Shown in pieces: positions 1 to 9,334 of a stretch of DNA of 14,073 nucleotides. The stretch is taken from the NCBI GenBank assembly GCA_030152505.1, contig JASLJO010000071.1:1-14073 (forward strand), written 5' to 3'. The notes beneath the pieces were generated by a model that worked only from the letters and a program-made list of their open reading frames with translations, did not search any database and was not told the origin of the DNA. Source of the DNA: Solirubrobacterales bacterium (GTDB lineage: Bacteria; Actinomycetota; Thermoleophilia; Solirubrobacterales; 70-9). Positions within the stretch are counted from its first letter, which is position 1. Every line of letters begins with the position of its first letter. Made by a program: the position numbers and the translations under genes.

Positions 1-2238
<2,238 letters not shown>

Positions 2239-2276
2239 GAGCAGGTGATTCTAGGAGCGGGTAGCCTCCCCGCCGC

Positions 2277-3164
2277 ATGCCCCCTCTATTGGACCTGAAC
2301 GGGAAGGTGGCACTGGTGACCGGCGCCGCCCGCGGGATCGGCTATGAGACGGCGCGTCAGATGCACCTGCGCGGCGCCTCGGTCGCCGTGGTCGATCTCG
2401 ACTCCGAGCAGGCGCGCGAGGCAGCCGAGCGGATCGGCGAGCGGACGCTTGGCATCGGCGCCGACGTAACCGACCAGGGCGCGATGCAGGCCGCCGTTGC
2501 CGAGGCGGTCGAGCGCTTCGGCGGCCTCGACGTCGCCGTCGCCAACGCCGGCATCGCCCAGTCGCAGGTGGCCACCGTGCGCGGCATCGGCGGCGAGGAG
2601 TGGGAGCGGGTCTTCGAGGTCGACATGCTCGGCGTCTGGCGGACCGTGCGCGCCGTCCTGCCGCAGATCGTCGAGCGCAAGGGCCACATCGTCGTCACCG
2701 GTTCGGTCTACTCATTCGCCAACGGCGTGCTCAACAGCCCCTACGCGGTTGCAAAGGCGGGCGTCGAGGCGCTGGGCCGCGGCCTGCGGGCCGAGCTGAT
2801 GCCGTTGGGCGCCAGCGCCGGCGTGGTCTACTACGGCTGGGTCGACACCAGGCTCGTCCAGGACGGCTTCGAGCGCAAGCACTCCAACCGCCTGCAGGAA
2901 AACGCCCCCGCCTGGCTGTTCAAGCGGATCCAGCCGGACGAGGCGGGGGCAGCCACCGTGCGCGGCATCGAGGAACGCGCTCCCCGCACCTTCGCACCGA
3001 AGTGGTGGCGCTATGTCTCCGCCCTGCGGGGCATCATCAACCCGATCCTCGACCGCCGCTTCGACCGCGACCCGCAGATGTTCGAGACGATCCGCGCGGT
3101 CGAGGCGGAAGCCGACGAGCAGGGTGCCACCGCGGTCTCAGCGGCTCCGCGTCAGCTCCTCTAA
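2277..3164 (+). CDS. SDR family NAD(P)-dependent oxidoreductase
   Basis: Classical short-chain dehydrogenase/reductase of 295 residues with a Rossmann fold, predicted cytoplasmic. The cofactor loop TGAARGIG is at residues 15-22. VVDLD at 38-42 ends beta-2 with Asp40, which usually favours NAD over NADP. ANAG lies at 89-92 and the catalytic Ser143, Tyr156 and Lys160 sit in GSVYS...SPYAVAK. The usual Asn of the catalytic tetrad appears to be Asp116 (VDMLGVW). About 50 residues beyond the core form a basic, Trp-rich tail (KWWRYVSALRGIINPILDRRFDRDP), seen in some actinobacterial SDRs. Substrate cannot be read from sequence. The ATG at 2277 is the only start leaving the glycine loop at the normal distance; no strong Shine-Dalgarno is close. 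It is divergent from ileS and its 3' end overlaps the convergent FAD/Fe-S gene by 27 bp. Nearby 2-oxoacid/aldehyde enzymes make an aldehyde or alcohol substrate conceivable but unproven. Confidence 0.9.
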   Translation: MPPLLDLNGKVALVTGAARGIGYETARQMHLRGASVAVVDLDSEQAREAAERIGERTLGIGADVTDQGAMQAAVAEAVERFGGLDVAVANAGIAQSQVATVRGIGGEEWERVFEVDMLGVWRTVRAVLPQIVERKGHIVVTGSVYSFANGVLNSPYAVAKAGVEALGRGLRAELMPLGASAGVVYYGWVDTRLVQDGFERKHSNRLQENAPAWLFKRIQPDEAGAATVRGIEERAPRTFAPKWWRYVSALRGIINPILDRRFDRDPQMFETIRAVEAEADEQGATAVSAAPRQLL

Positions 3165-5945
3165 CAGAAAGACGAAGGACTCATACGGCTTGCCGGTGGC
3201 ACGGCTGAGGCCGATCTCGCAGGTGCGGTTGCTCGAGAGGTGGGCGTCGAAGCGGCGGCCGGCCAGCTCCGAGACCTGATCGGCGGTCGCCGCCGCGGTC
3301 AGCTCCGGATGGCTGAAGCCGCGATCGCCGGCGAAGCCGCAGCAGGTCGCCGAGGGTGCGACGTAGACGTCGTCGGCGAGCGCGTCGGCGAGCGCGCGCA
3401 GTCGCGGCGCCAGACCCATCTGGCGCGTGGCGCAGGTCGGGTGGACGGTCGCAGAGTCGACCCTGCGGCGGACCTCCAGCTCCGGCATGAGGCGATCGTG
3501 CGCCCAGGCGACCGAGTCGAGGATCGTCAGCTTGTCGAGGCGCTCGCCGTTCACCTCACCGAGCACTCCGTCGCCGGGCTCGGCGATCGCATGCGTGCAG
3601 GAGGCGGCGTCGGTCACTATGGGCAGCTCGGCCTCCCCGCTCCAGCGCCAGAGCCGCTCGACCAGCTCATTCGCCTTGTGCCGCTGCGCCTCGGCGAACC
3701 CTTTCGAGCCCCAGGGCAGCCCGCAGCACGACCCCGCCACGTCATCCGGAATCCAGACCGGCGACCCGGCCCGTGCCGAGACCTCCACCATCGCCTCCGC
3801 CAGGCTGCGGTCCCCGGAACCGCCGAAGATGCGGTTGGTGCAGCTGGGGAGGTAGACGGCGGCGGCGCTCTCCCGGGTCGTGGCCGGGAGGCGGGACGAG
3901 GCCGGGCCGGGCAGGCCTGCGCCACGCTTCGTCCGGCGGGCGAGCGGCCCGCCGAGGCGCAGCGCGGCGCGTGAGGCTTTCTCCACCGTGCTCCAGCTCT
4001 TTGCTCCGCGCAGCGCCATCGCTTCGGCGCGAGGAGAGTGCTCCTCCCGGCGCAGTTCCTTCACCAGCCTGCCGGTGTCGATGCCGAGCGGACAGGCGAG
4101 GCGGCAGGAGCCATCGGCGGCACAGGTGTCGAGGCCGTCGTAGGAATACTCCTCCTCCAGGGCGCGGCGCAGCGGCGAGCCGTCGGGCTGGCGGGCGATC
4201 TCACGGCGCAGGACGATCCGCTGGCGTGGCGTCGTCGTCAGGTTGCGGCTCGGACAGACCGGCTCACAGAAGCCGCACTCGACGCAGGTCGTGGCGGACT
4301 CCTCGATCTCCGGGGTCGTTTTCAGATTGCGCAGGTGGGCGCCAGCGTCGCGGTTGAGGACGACGCCCGGGGCGAGCACGCCGTCGGGGTCGGCGAGCCG
4401 CTTCACCCGCCACATCAGCTCGGTCGCCTTCTCGCCCCACTCGCGCTCGACGTAGGGGGCCATGTTGATCCCGGTGCCGTGCTCGGCCTTGAGCGAGCCG
4501 TCGTAGCGGTCGACGATCAGCTCCACCAGCTTCGCCATGAAGGACTCGTAGCGCTCGAGGTCCTCCTGCTTGGCGAAGTCCGGGGTGAGCATGAAGTGCA
4601 GATTGCCGGCGGAGGCGTGACCGGCGACTCCGGGCAGGAAGCCGTGCTCGCCGAGCAGCGCCTGCAGGTCGCCGGCGCCCTCGGCGATCCGCTCCGGCGG
4701 CACGCAGACGTCCTCGACGATCAGCGCCGTGCCTGGCAGCCGCAGCCGCCCGACCAGGCCGTGCAGCCCCTCCCGCACCCGCCAGGCGAGCTCGATCTCC
4801 TCGGCCTCGCGGGTGAACTCGATCGGGCGGATTGTCTCGTGGCCGGCGAGGATCTCCCTCGCCTCATCGACGTGGGCGTCGAGCTCGGCATCGGTCTCGG
4901 CGCCGAACTCGACCAGCAGGACCGCCGACTCCGGCGGCAGCTCTTTCCACTCCTCGGGCGCGCCGACCATGTTCCAGGCGGCGGTGATCAGCGCCGGGGC
5001 GACCATCAGCTCGACCGCGGTGGCGCCGCTCTCGACCAGGTCGCGCACCGGGGCGATCGCGGCGTCGACTCCGGGGAAGTGGACCCAGGCGGTGGTCGTG
5101 CGAGCCGGCACGGGCACGGTCTCGAAGACGGCCTCGGCGACGAAGCCGAGCGTCCCCTCCGAGCCGACCAGCAGGCGGCGGAAGATCTCCAGCGGCTCCT
5201 CGGCGTCGAGGAAGGCGCAGAGCCGGTAGCCCGTCGTGTTCTTGATCGTGAACTTGCGCCGGATGCGCTCGCTCAGCTCGGCGTCGGCACGGATCTCGTC
5301 GCGGATCGCCTCCAGGCCGGCGACCAGCTCCGGCTCCTCGGCGGCAAAGCGCTCGGCGGCGCCGGGCGCGGCGCTGTCGATCGTCGTGCCGGAGGGCAGG
5401 ACGAAGGTCAACGAGCGCACGGTCGAGTAGGAGTCCCTGGTCGTGCCGCAGCGCATCCCGCCCGAGTTGTTGGCGATCACGCCACCGACCGTGGCGATGT
5501 CGGTGCTGGCCGGGTCGGGGCCGAGCTTGCGCCCATGCGGGGCGAGGACCCGGTTGGCGTGGCCGAGCACCGTGCCGGGCTTGACCCGCGCCAGCGCACC
5601 GCCCTCCTCGACCGTGACGCCGCCGAAGTGGCGGCGCACGTCGACCAGGATGCCGTCGCTCTGTCCCTGGCCATTGAGGCTGGTGCCGCCGGCGCGAAAG
5701 ACCACGGGTACGTCGTGGGCCCGCCCGTAGGCGAGGACCTCGGCGACGTCGGAGGCGTCGTGCGCCATCACCACCGCCTGCGGCAACAGGCGGTAGGGGC
5801 TGGCGTCGGAGGCATAGCGGACGATGTCGCTCGCCCGGCCCAGAACCCGATCGGCACCGAGCAGCGCCTCGAGCTCGCCGCGCAGTGGCTGCGGCGCTCC
5901 TCCCGCCAACGACTCCGGAGCGCAATCGGGGGCGGCGACGGTCAT
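3138..5945 (-). CDS. FAD-binding and (Fe-S)-binding D-2-hydroxyacid dehydrogenase (D-lactate dehydrogenase/YdiJ type)
   Basis: A 935-residue flavoprotein expected to oxidise a D-2-hydroxyacid (lactate, 2-hydroxyglutarate or an aromatic analogue) and pass electrons through Fe-S centres towards the respiratory chain. The N-terminal FAD_binding_4 domain carries RAGGTSLNGQG (about 84-94), GPDPASTDIATVGGVIANNSGG (from about 142), and GSEGTLGF. The FAD-oxidase C domain has GHASAGNLHFM (about 445) and EHGTGINMAP (about 490). Two ferredoxin-like clusters follow: CVECGFCEPVCP at about 554 and CAADGSCRLACP at about 605. Two CCG-type cysteine motifs, SCCGLPWG (about 737) and TCCGFAGDRGF (about 865), end the protein. 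This domain order and length match the E. coli YdiJ family. It begins 20 bp after the ThDP decarboxylase stop, with GGGAAG upstream as a possible ribosome site, so the two genes look co-transcribed. The exact substrate is unknown; the neighbour suggests one whose oxo product is decarboxylated, such as (R)-mandelate. Confidence 0.92.
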   Translation of the reverse strand: MTVAAPDCAPESLAGGAPQPLRGELEALLGADRVLGRASDIVRYASDASPYRLLPQAVVMAHDASDVAEVLAYGRAHDVPVVFRAGGTSLNGQGQSDGILVDVRRHFGGVTVEEGGALARVKPGTVLGHANRVLAPHGRKLGPDPASTDIATVGGVIANNSGGMRCGTTRDSYSTVRSLTFVLPSGTTIDSAAPGAAERFAAEEPELVAGLEAIRDEIRADAELSERIRRKFTIKNTTGYRLCAFLDAEEPLEIFRRLLVGSEGTLGFVAEAVFETVPVPARTTTAWVHFPGVDAAIAPVRDLVESGATAVELMVAPALITAAWNMVGAPEEWKELPPESAVLLVEFGAETDAELDAHVDEAREILAGHETIRPIEFTREAEEIELAWRVREGLHGLVGRLRLPGTALIVEDVCVPPERIAEGAGDLQALLGEHGFLPGVAGHASAGNLHFMLTPDFAKQEDLERYESFMAKLVELIVDRYDGSLKAEHGTGINMAPYVEREWGEKATELMWRVKRLADPDGVLAPGVVLNRDAGAHLRNLKTTPEIEESATTCVECGFCEPVCPSRNLTTTPRQRIVLRREIARQPDGSPLRRALEEEYSYDGLDTCAADGSCRLACPLGIDTGRLVKELRREEHSPRAEAMALRGAKSWSTVEKASRAALRLGGPLARRTKRGAGLPGPASSRLPATTRESAAAVYLPSCTNRIFGGSGDRSLAEAMVEVSARAGSPVWIPDDVAGSCCGLPWGSKGFAEAQRHKANELVERLWRWSGEAELPIVTDAASCTHAIAEPGDGVLGEVNGERLDKLTILDSVAWAHDRLMPELEVRRRVDSATVHPTCATRQMGLAPRLRALADALADDVYVAPSATCCGFAGDRGFSHPELTAAATADQVSELAGRRFDAHLSSNRTCEIGLSRATGKPYESFVFLLEELTRSR

Positions 5946-5965
5946 GCCATGATCTTCCCGGATCG

Positions 5966-7564
5966 CTAGAAGAGCGACATTCCCGGCTGCACCGGAACTT
6001 CGACCAGCTCGGGCTTCGACGAGGCGAGCGCTTTGGCGAGGGCGTCGCGCACCTCGTCGCGCCCGCTCGCAACCTGGGTGGAGACGCCGTAGCCGGCGGC
6101 GACCGCGGCGACGTCCAGCTCAGGCAGGTCGAGGCCGGGAGCCCCGGTCACCGACTCGACCTCGGCGAACCACTTGAGGATCGCGTACTCGGAGTTGCGC
6201 ATGACCAAGAAGGTGACGGGCACGTCGTGGGCGACGGCGCTCCAGAAGGCGGTGACCGCGTACTGGACCGAGCCCTCACCGATCACGCAGACCACCGGTC
6301 GGTCGGGCTGGGCGAGCTGCACCCCGATCGAGGCGGGGAGGCCGAAGCCGAGCCCGCCACCGGCGCTGAAGTAGTAGCTGCCGGGACGCGAGAGGCGCAG
6401 CTGGTTGCGCAGCGCCAGGGTGCTCGCCGGCGACTCGAGCACGACGATGCCGTCCTCGGGGAAGACCTCGGCCAGCGCCGAGTGGACGGTGGAGGAGTTG
6501 AGCGGGTCCTCGGCGGGGATTTCGGTCGGCCCCGGATTGGGCTCGGGGGCGGGGCGCGAGGACTCGGGCACCGCCTCGAGCAGCGCCTCGAGGGTGAGCT
6601 TCACGTCGGCCACGATCGCGTCGCCCATCGGAGCGCGGGCGGCCTCGTCGGGGTCGCTGGTGATCGCCACCAGCTCCGCCCCCTGCGGCAGCAGCGGCCC
6701 CGGGATGTGGGGGTAGTAGGGGAAGACGGAGCTGCCGGCGACGAGGATCAGGTCGTGCCCCTCCAGCGTCTGGCCGACCGGGCCGATCGCCGGCGGCAGC
6801 ACGCCGCGGAAGTTGGGATGGCCCTCGGGGAAACCGAGTTTGCCGCCGCCGGGGGCGGGCGTCGCCCAGACCGGCAGGTGCTGGCGCTCCGCCAGCGCCA
6901 CCGCGGCGTTCCAGCCGCCGCCGGCGTCGATGTCCGGGCCGGCGACGAGAACCGGGTTGGCGGCACCGTCGAGCCGCTCGGCGAGAGCGCGCACCGCCTC
7001 GGGATCGGCGACCGCGCGACCGGTCACCCGGCGGGTGATCGCCTCGCGCGCGTCGGCCTCGTCGACCTCGGCGTCCCAGTCGTCCATCGGCAGCGAGACG
7101 AAGACAGGGCCCTGGGGCGGCAGCGAAGCGAGGTGGGCACCGTGGGCGAGGGCGAGCGGCACGTCCTCCGCCCGCGGCGGCTCGTAGGACCACTTGACCA
7201 GCGGGTGGGGCATGCGGATCGCGTCGCGGTTGGTCAGGTTCGCCTGCAGGGTCATCTGCGCGCGGGTCTGCTGACCGGCGGTGACCAGCACGGGCGAGTG
7301 ATTGGCCTGCGCGTTGAAGATCGCCCCCATCGCGTTGCCCACCCCGGGCGCGGTGTGCAGGTTGGCGATCGAAGTACGGCGGGAGGCCTGAGCGTAGCCG
7401 TCGGCCATGCCGACCACGACCGCCTCGTGCAGGCCGAGCACGTAGCGGAAGTCGCCGGGAAAGTCGGCAAGCATCGGCAGCTCGGTCGAGCCCGGGTTGC
7501 CGAAGATCGTCGTCATCCCCTGATTGCGGAAGAGGTCGAAGCTGGCTTCGCGCACGGTTGCCAT
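5966..7564 (-). CDS. mdlC: Benzoylformate decarboxylase-like ThDP-dependent 2-oxoacid decarboxylase
   Basis: Cytoplasmic ThDP enzyme of 532 residues, close in length and pattern to Pseudomonas putida benzoylformate decarboxylase (528), which converts benzoylformate to benzaldehyde and CO2. Family residues are in register at the N-terminus: Ser26 (FGNPGSTELP), cofactor Glu47 (GLHEAVVVG) and His70 (IANLHTAPG). Long shared strings such as TAGQQTRA, PLVKWSYEP, ARAPMGDAIVAD and GSYYF..GGLGFGLPASIGVQLA support the family. Two departures stand out. The ThDP/Mg motif is GEG (IGEGSVQYA) rather than GDG, and the place of the second catalytic His (281 in P. putida) holds Tyr284 in VFPYYPHIPG, with His286 two residues on. 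A related 2-oxoacid substrate is therefore possible. ATG at 7562-7564 gives a family-like start; GGAATAGGG lies just upstream. First gene of a two-gene operon; the plus-strand exported peptidase gene is divergent, with a 74-bp shared spacer. Confidence 0.87.
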   Translation of the reverse strand: MATVREASFDLFRNQGMTTIFGNPGSTELPMLADFPGDFRYVLGLHEAVVVGMADGYAQASRRTSIANLHTAPGVGNAMGAIFNAQANHSPVLVTAGQQTRAQMTLQANLTNRDAIRMPHPLVKWSYEPPRAEDVPLALAHGAHLASLPPQGPVFVSLPMDDWDAEVDEADAREAITRRVTGRAVADPEAVRALAERLDGAANPVLVAGPDIDAGGGWNAAVALAERQHLPVWATPAPGGGKLGFPEGHPNFRGVLPPAIGPVGQTLEGHDLILVAGSSVFPYYPHIPGPLLPQGAELVAITSDPDEAARAPMGDAIVADVKLTLEALLEAVPESSRPAPEPNPGPTEIPAEDPLNSSTVHSALAEVFPEDGIVVLESPASTLALRNQLRLSRPGSYYFSAGGGLGFGLPASIGVQLAQPDRPVVCVIGEGSVQYAVTAFWSAVAHDVPVTFLVMRNSEYAILKWFAEVESVTGAPGLDLPELDVAAVAAGYGVSTQVASGRDEVRDALAKALASSKPELVEVPVQPGMSLF

Positions 7565-7638
7565 GCCGGGACCCTATTCCAGGATCTGATTTGCAGCGCT
7601 CAAGCGGCGTGGGTGGGACTGTCGATAGGGGTCGAGAC
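7565..7638. promoter_or_regulatory. Divergent intergenic region, putative promoters
   Basis: The 74 bp between the decarboxylase (minus) and exported peptidase (plus) genes must hold both promoters if each is transcribed separately. On the minus strand TTGAGC, a 16-bp spacer and TGGAAT form a weak sigma-70-like pair. On the plus strand AGGGG (7626-7630) is a good Shine-Dalgarno 8 nt before the 7639 ATG. No convincing operator palindrome is visible. Confidence 0.3.
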
Positions 7639-8385
7639 ATGCCAGGGACGATCGACAGAGCCCATCGAGCGGCAGGCGCCGGCCTTGTCCTGCCGGCGCT
7701 CGTCGTCCTGCTCGTGCTCTTGGCGGCGAAGCCGGCGGATGCCGCACCGCTCGCCACGCGCTCGGTGTACGCGGCGGGCAGGATCGTGCCGATCCCGGCG
7801 TCGATCCCGCACGAAGTGGGCGACATGGTCGACCGCCGCATCGTGCCCGACCTGCGCTGGATCGCCGCCCGCTACCCGATCTACGTCACCGATGGCTACT
7901 CGGGGCCGCTGCCCAACGGAACCCACGTCGGCTGCAACAACTGCCATGTGAGGAACTCCGATCACTACAACGGCCTCGCCGTCGACCTCGTCCCGCTGAG
8001 CGGAAGCGGCCGCTGCGATGCGAGCTGGGCGCCGATCACCCGCCTCGCCCACTGGGCCGAGCCGGTGCAGAACCGTTCCCGTCCGCCCTTCCGCTGGGTC
8101 GGCTACGACGGCGACGAGGGTCACGGCTGCGGCAACCACCTGCACCTCTCCTGGGAACACGCCGTCGCGCCGATGTTCACGCTCGCCGAATGGGTCGAGG
8201 TCTTCCCCGTGCACAACCAGGAAGTGAGCAAGCAGCCCCAACCGGCCACGCCGCCCGCGGGCGTCAAACCGCCGAAGGGTCCCCAGGGCGGCAGCGAACC
8301 CGAGCCGACCGCGGACGCTCCGTCCGGGCCGCGCGGGGGCATCTCCGTGGTGCAGTCCGGCGGCATCTCTCCACGTGGTGACTGA
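7639..8385 (+). CDS. Exported LAS-superfamily (M15/MepA-like) metallopeptidase candidate
   Basis: A 248-residue secreted protein. Residues 1-35 are a Sec signal peptide: basic start, hydrophobic LVLPALVVLLVLLAA, cleavage near ADA|AP. The core has SDHYNGLAVD with His109 and Asp116 in the H-x6-D spacing of zinc D-Ala-D-Ala peptidases. GCGNHLHLSW follows with His167 and His169, matching the closing H-x-H. This is the metal-site layout of LAS enzymes, which cut peptide crosslinks in peptidoglycan. Cysteines 99, 102, 127 and 164 could form two disulfides outside the cell. The last 50 residues are a Pro/Gly-rich, probably disordered tail. The ATG at 7639 is chosen because AGGGG stands 8 nt upstream and the signal peptide starts cleanly; an in-frame upstream TTG at 7558 would overlap the decarboxylase gene. 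Substrate is unknown and catalysis is not certain, because the usual Glu/Trp context before the last His is not clear. Confidence 0.7.
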   Translation: MPGTIDRAHRAAGAGLVLPALVVLLVLLAAKPADAAPLATRSVYAAGRIVPIPASIPHEVGDMVDRRIVPDLRWIAARYPIYVTDGYSGPLPNGTHVGCNNCHVRNSDHYNGLAVDLVPLSGSGRCDASWAPITRLAHWAEPVQNRSRPPFRWVGYDGDEGHGCGNHLHLSWEHAVAPMFTLAEWVEVFPVHNQEVSKQPQPATPPAGVKPPKGPQGGSEPEPTADAPSGPRGGISVVQSGGISPRGD

Positions 8386-8386
8386 G

Positions 8387-8502
8387 CGGAACCTATCCCG
8401 GTAGGGGTTCCACTTAACTTTTTCGTGGATCGGGATCAGCTGACGCCCGGGGCAGTCGACGAAAAAGTACAAGACGTTTCACCCCTACCGGGATAGGTTC
8501 CG
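8387..8502. repeat. Nested perfect inverted repeats in the intergenic region
   Basis: Outer arms 8387-8408 and 8481-8502 are perfect 22-bp inverted copies containing CCTATCCCGGTAGGGG. Within them a second perfect 10-bp pair, ACTTTTTCGT at 8417-8426 and its complement at 8459-8468, encloses 32 bp. Total span is 116 bp. The element starts 1 bp after the peptidase stop codon and ends 24 bp before the lipoprotein start. No target-site duplication flanks it. There is no U-tract after the stem, so it is not a textbook intrinsic terminator, although as RNA it would fold into a strong hairpin that could end or protect the peptidase mRNA. Each arm, read outward, contains TAGGTT, a possible -10 hexamer. 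It could be a MITE-like or REP-like element, or paired operators. Confidence 0.85.
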
Positions 8503-8526
8503 TCCAAGCGGCGAGACGGACGTAGG

Positions 8527-9012
8527 ATGCGGCGGATGCGCCGACCGCTTTTGCTCGCTGCCGCCCTTGCCACCAGCTTGATTGCTTTTGTCGGCTGCGG
8601 AGGGACGGACGATTCGACGCCGGTTGCTTGCCTCGAAGGAGCGCCCACGTATCTGCGAGCACTGGAAGGGGCACCGGGAGAAGTCGAGCTGAGGGGGGAG
8701 ACGCCGATCTCGGACTGTCTGGCGCCAAATCAGAGCGGTGGCGACCTGGCGACGGCCGGCCTGACGATGCTGAGGACCACCACTCAGCTCAACGCAGAAG
8801 CGCGTGCCAAGCCGGGCGGCGCAGCCAACCTGCGGCTCGGCTACCTGCTCGGTGCCGCCCAGCGCGGCGCCGACAGCACCGAAGGGATCCACGACGAGCT
8901 GGTCCGCCGCCTCACCGCCGCGGCCCGCTACAGCCCCGACAACCGGCCGCTGCCGGCGACCTTCCTCAGCACCTACCAGCGCGGTTTCGACGCCGGCCGG
9001 ACCGGCGGCTAA
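8527..9012 (+). CDS. Putative small lipoprotein of unknown function
   Basis: A 161-residue protein with a lipoprotein-type leader: MRRMRRPLLLAAALATSLIAFVGC, where Cys24 would be lipidated and the mature protein held on the outer face of the membrane. Phe at -3 is not the ideal lipobox residue. The mature part is mostly helical in composition (TAGLTMLRTTTQLNAEARAK, ANLRLGYLLGAAQRGAD, IHDELVRRLTAAARY), with two further cysteines (ACLEG, SDCLAP) that may pair. I do not recognise a family. Two starts nine bases apart, 8527 and 8536, give nearly the same protein; AGGA at 8524-8527 would suit the second. It follows the nested inverted repeat and ends only 6 bp from the stop of the convergent DUF2149-like gene, so it belongs to a different transcript from the cobalamin-linked operon. 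Confidence 0.75.
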   Translation: MRRMRRPLLLAAALATSLIAFVGCGGTDDSTPVACLEGAPTYLRALEGAPGEVELRGETPISDCLAPNQSGGDLATAGLTMLRTTTQLNAEARAKPGGAANLRLGYLLGAAQRGADSTEGIHDELVRRLTAAARYSPDNRPLPATFLSTYQRGFDAGRTGG

Positions 9013-9018
9013 CAGAGC

Positions 9019-9321
9019 TCAGCGCGGCGAGACGATCACCAGGCGCCCGTCGGCAAGCCGGTAGGCGGTACCGACGGGCCTTCCCCTGCCCCGGGCCTGC
9101 CGCTCTGCGGCCGGCTTGGGCAGAACGTGGACGTGTGCATCGCCGGCGGCCGAGCGACGCTGGATATGGCCGCTGCCGGGGTTGACGGTCAGGGTCAGCC
9201 CGGCGATCAGGAAGGCGACCGCGAGGACGATCCCGATGTCGAACAGGTTGACCAGGCCGTCGAGCGGATCGCCGGCGTTCTCGGCGATCTTGCCGTGGCG
9301 GCCGAGGCCGATCCGGCTCAT
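9019..9321 (-). CDS. DUF2149-family ExbD-like small membrane protein
   Basis: A 100-residue protein with one transmembrane helix near residues 28-46. GDPLDGLVNLFDIGIVLAVAF fits the DUF2149 pattern and aligns by eye with the ExbD/TolR/MotB membrane entry: Asp28 in NLFD-IGIVLAVAFLIAG sits where ExbD has its proton-carrying aspartate (PFIDVMLVLLIIFMV type). The remaining about 50 residues lie outside the membrane and end in GRPVGTAYRLADGRLVIV; this part is much shorter than the ExbD periplasmic domain. DUF2149 proteins are known beside MotA/TolQ/ExbB genes, notably in archaea, as here. The ATG at 9319-9321 is preferred because the frame upstream is the shadow of the channel gene; AGGA lies 4 nt before it. 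It starts 13 bp after the ExbB-like stop and is the last gene of the operon. The family call comes from pattern memory, not a profile search. Confidence 0.82.
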   Translation of the reverse strand: MSRIGLGRHGKIAENAGDPLDGLVNLFDIGIVLAVAFLIAGLTLTVNPGSGHIQRRSAAGDAHVHVLPKPAAERQARGRGRPVGTAYRLADGRLVIVSPR

Positions 9322-9334
9322 GAGGTCCTGTCCA

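Noticed and set aside
2239..2276. T-box leader for ileS
   Set aside because: Only 38 bp separate ileS from the divergent gene, too short for a T-box, and no T-box motif is seen.
4038..5969. 643-codon plus-strand open frame opposite the FAD/Fe-S gene
   Set aside because: The minus frame has FAD, Fe-S and CCG motifs throughout; the plus frame shows no domain and is low-complexity.
7933..7947. CxxCH (CNNCH) as a c-type haem site in the exported peptidase-like protein
   Set aside because: A single match in a protein with extra cysteines and a zinc-site pattern nearby, and no cytochrome c context; disulfides are likelier.
5885..7951. 688-codon plus-strand open frame opposite the ThDP decarboxylase
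   Set aside because: Repetitive Gly/Arg/Val/Asp composition without a domain; the opposite strand is an unmistakable BFD-family enzyme.
8387..8502. Classical Rho-independent terminator
   Set aside because: No T-run follows either stem; the T5/A5 tract is inside the inner arms.
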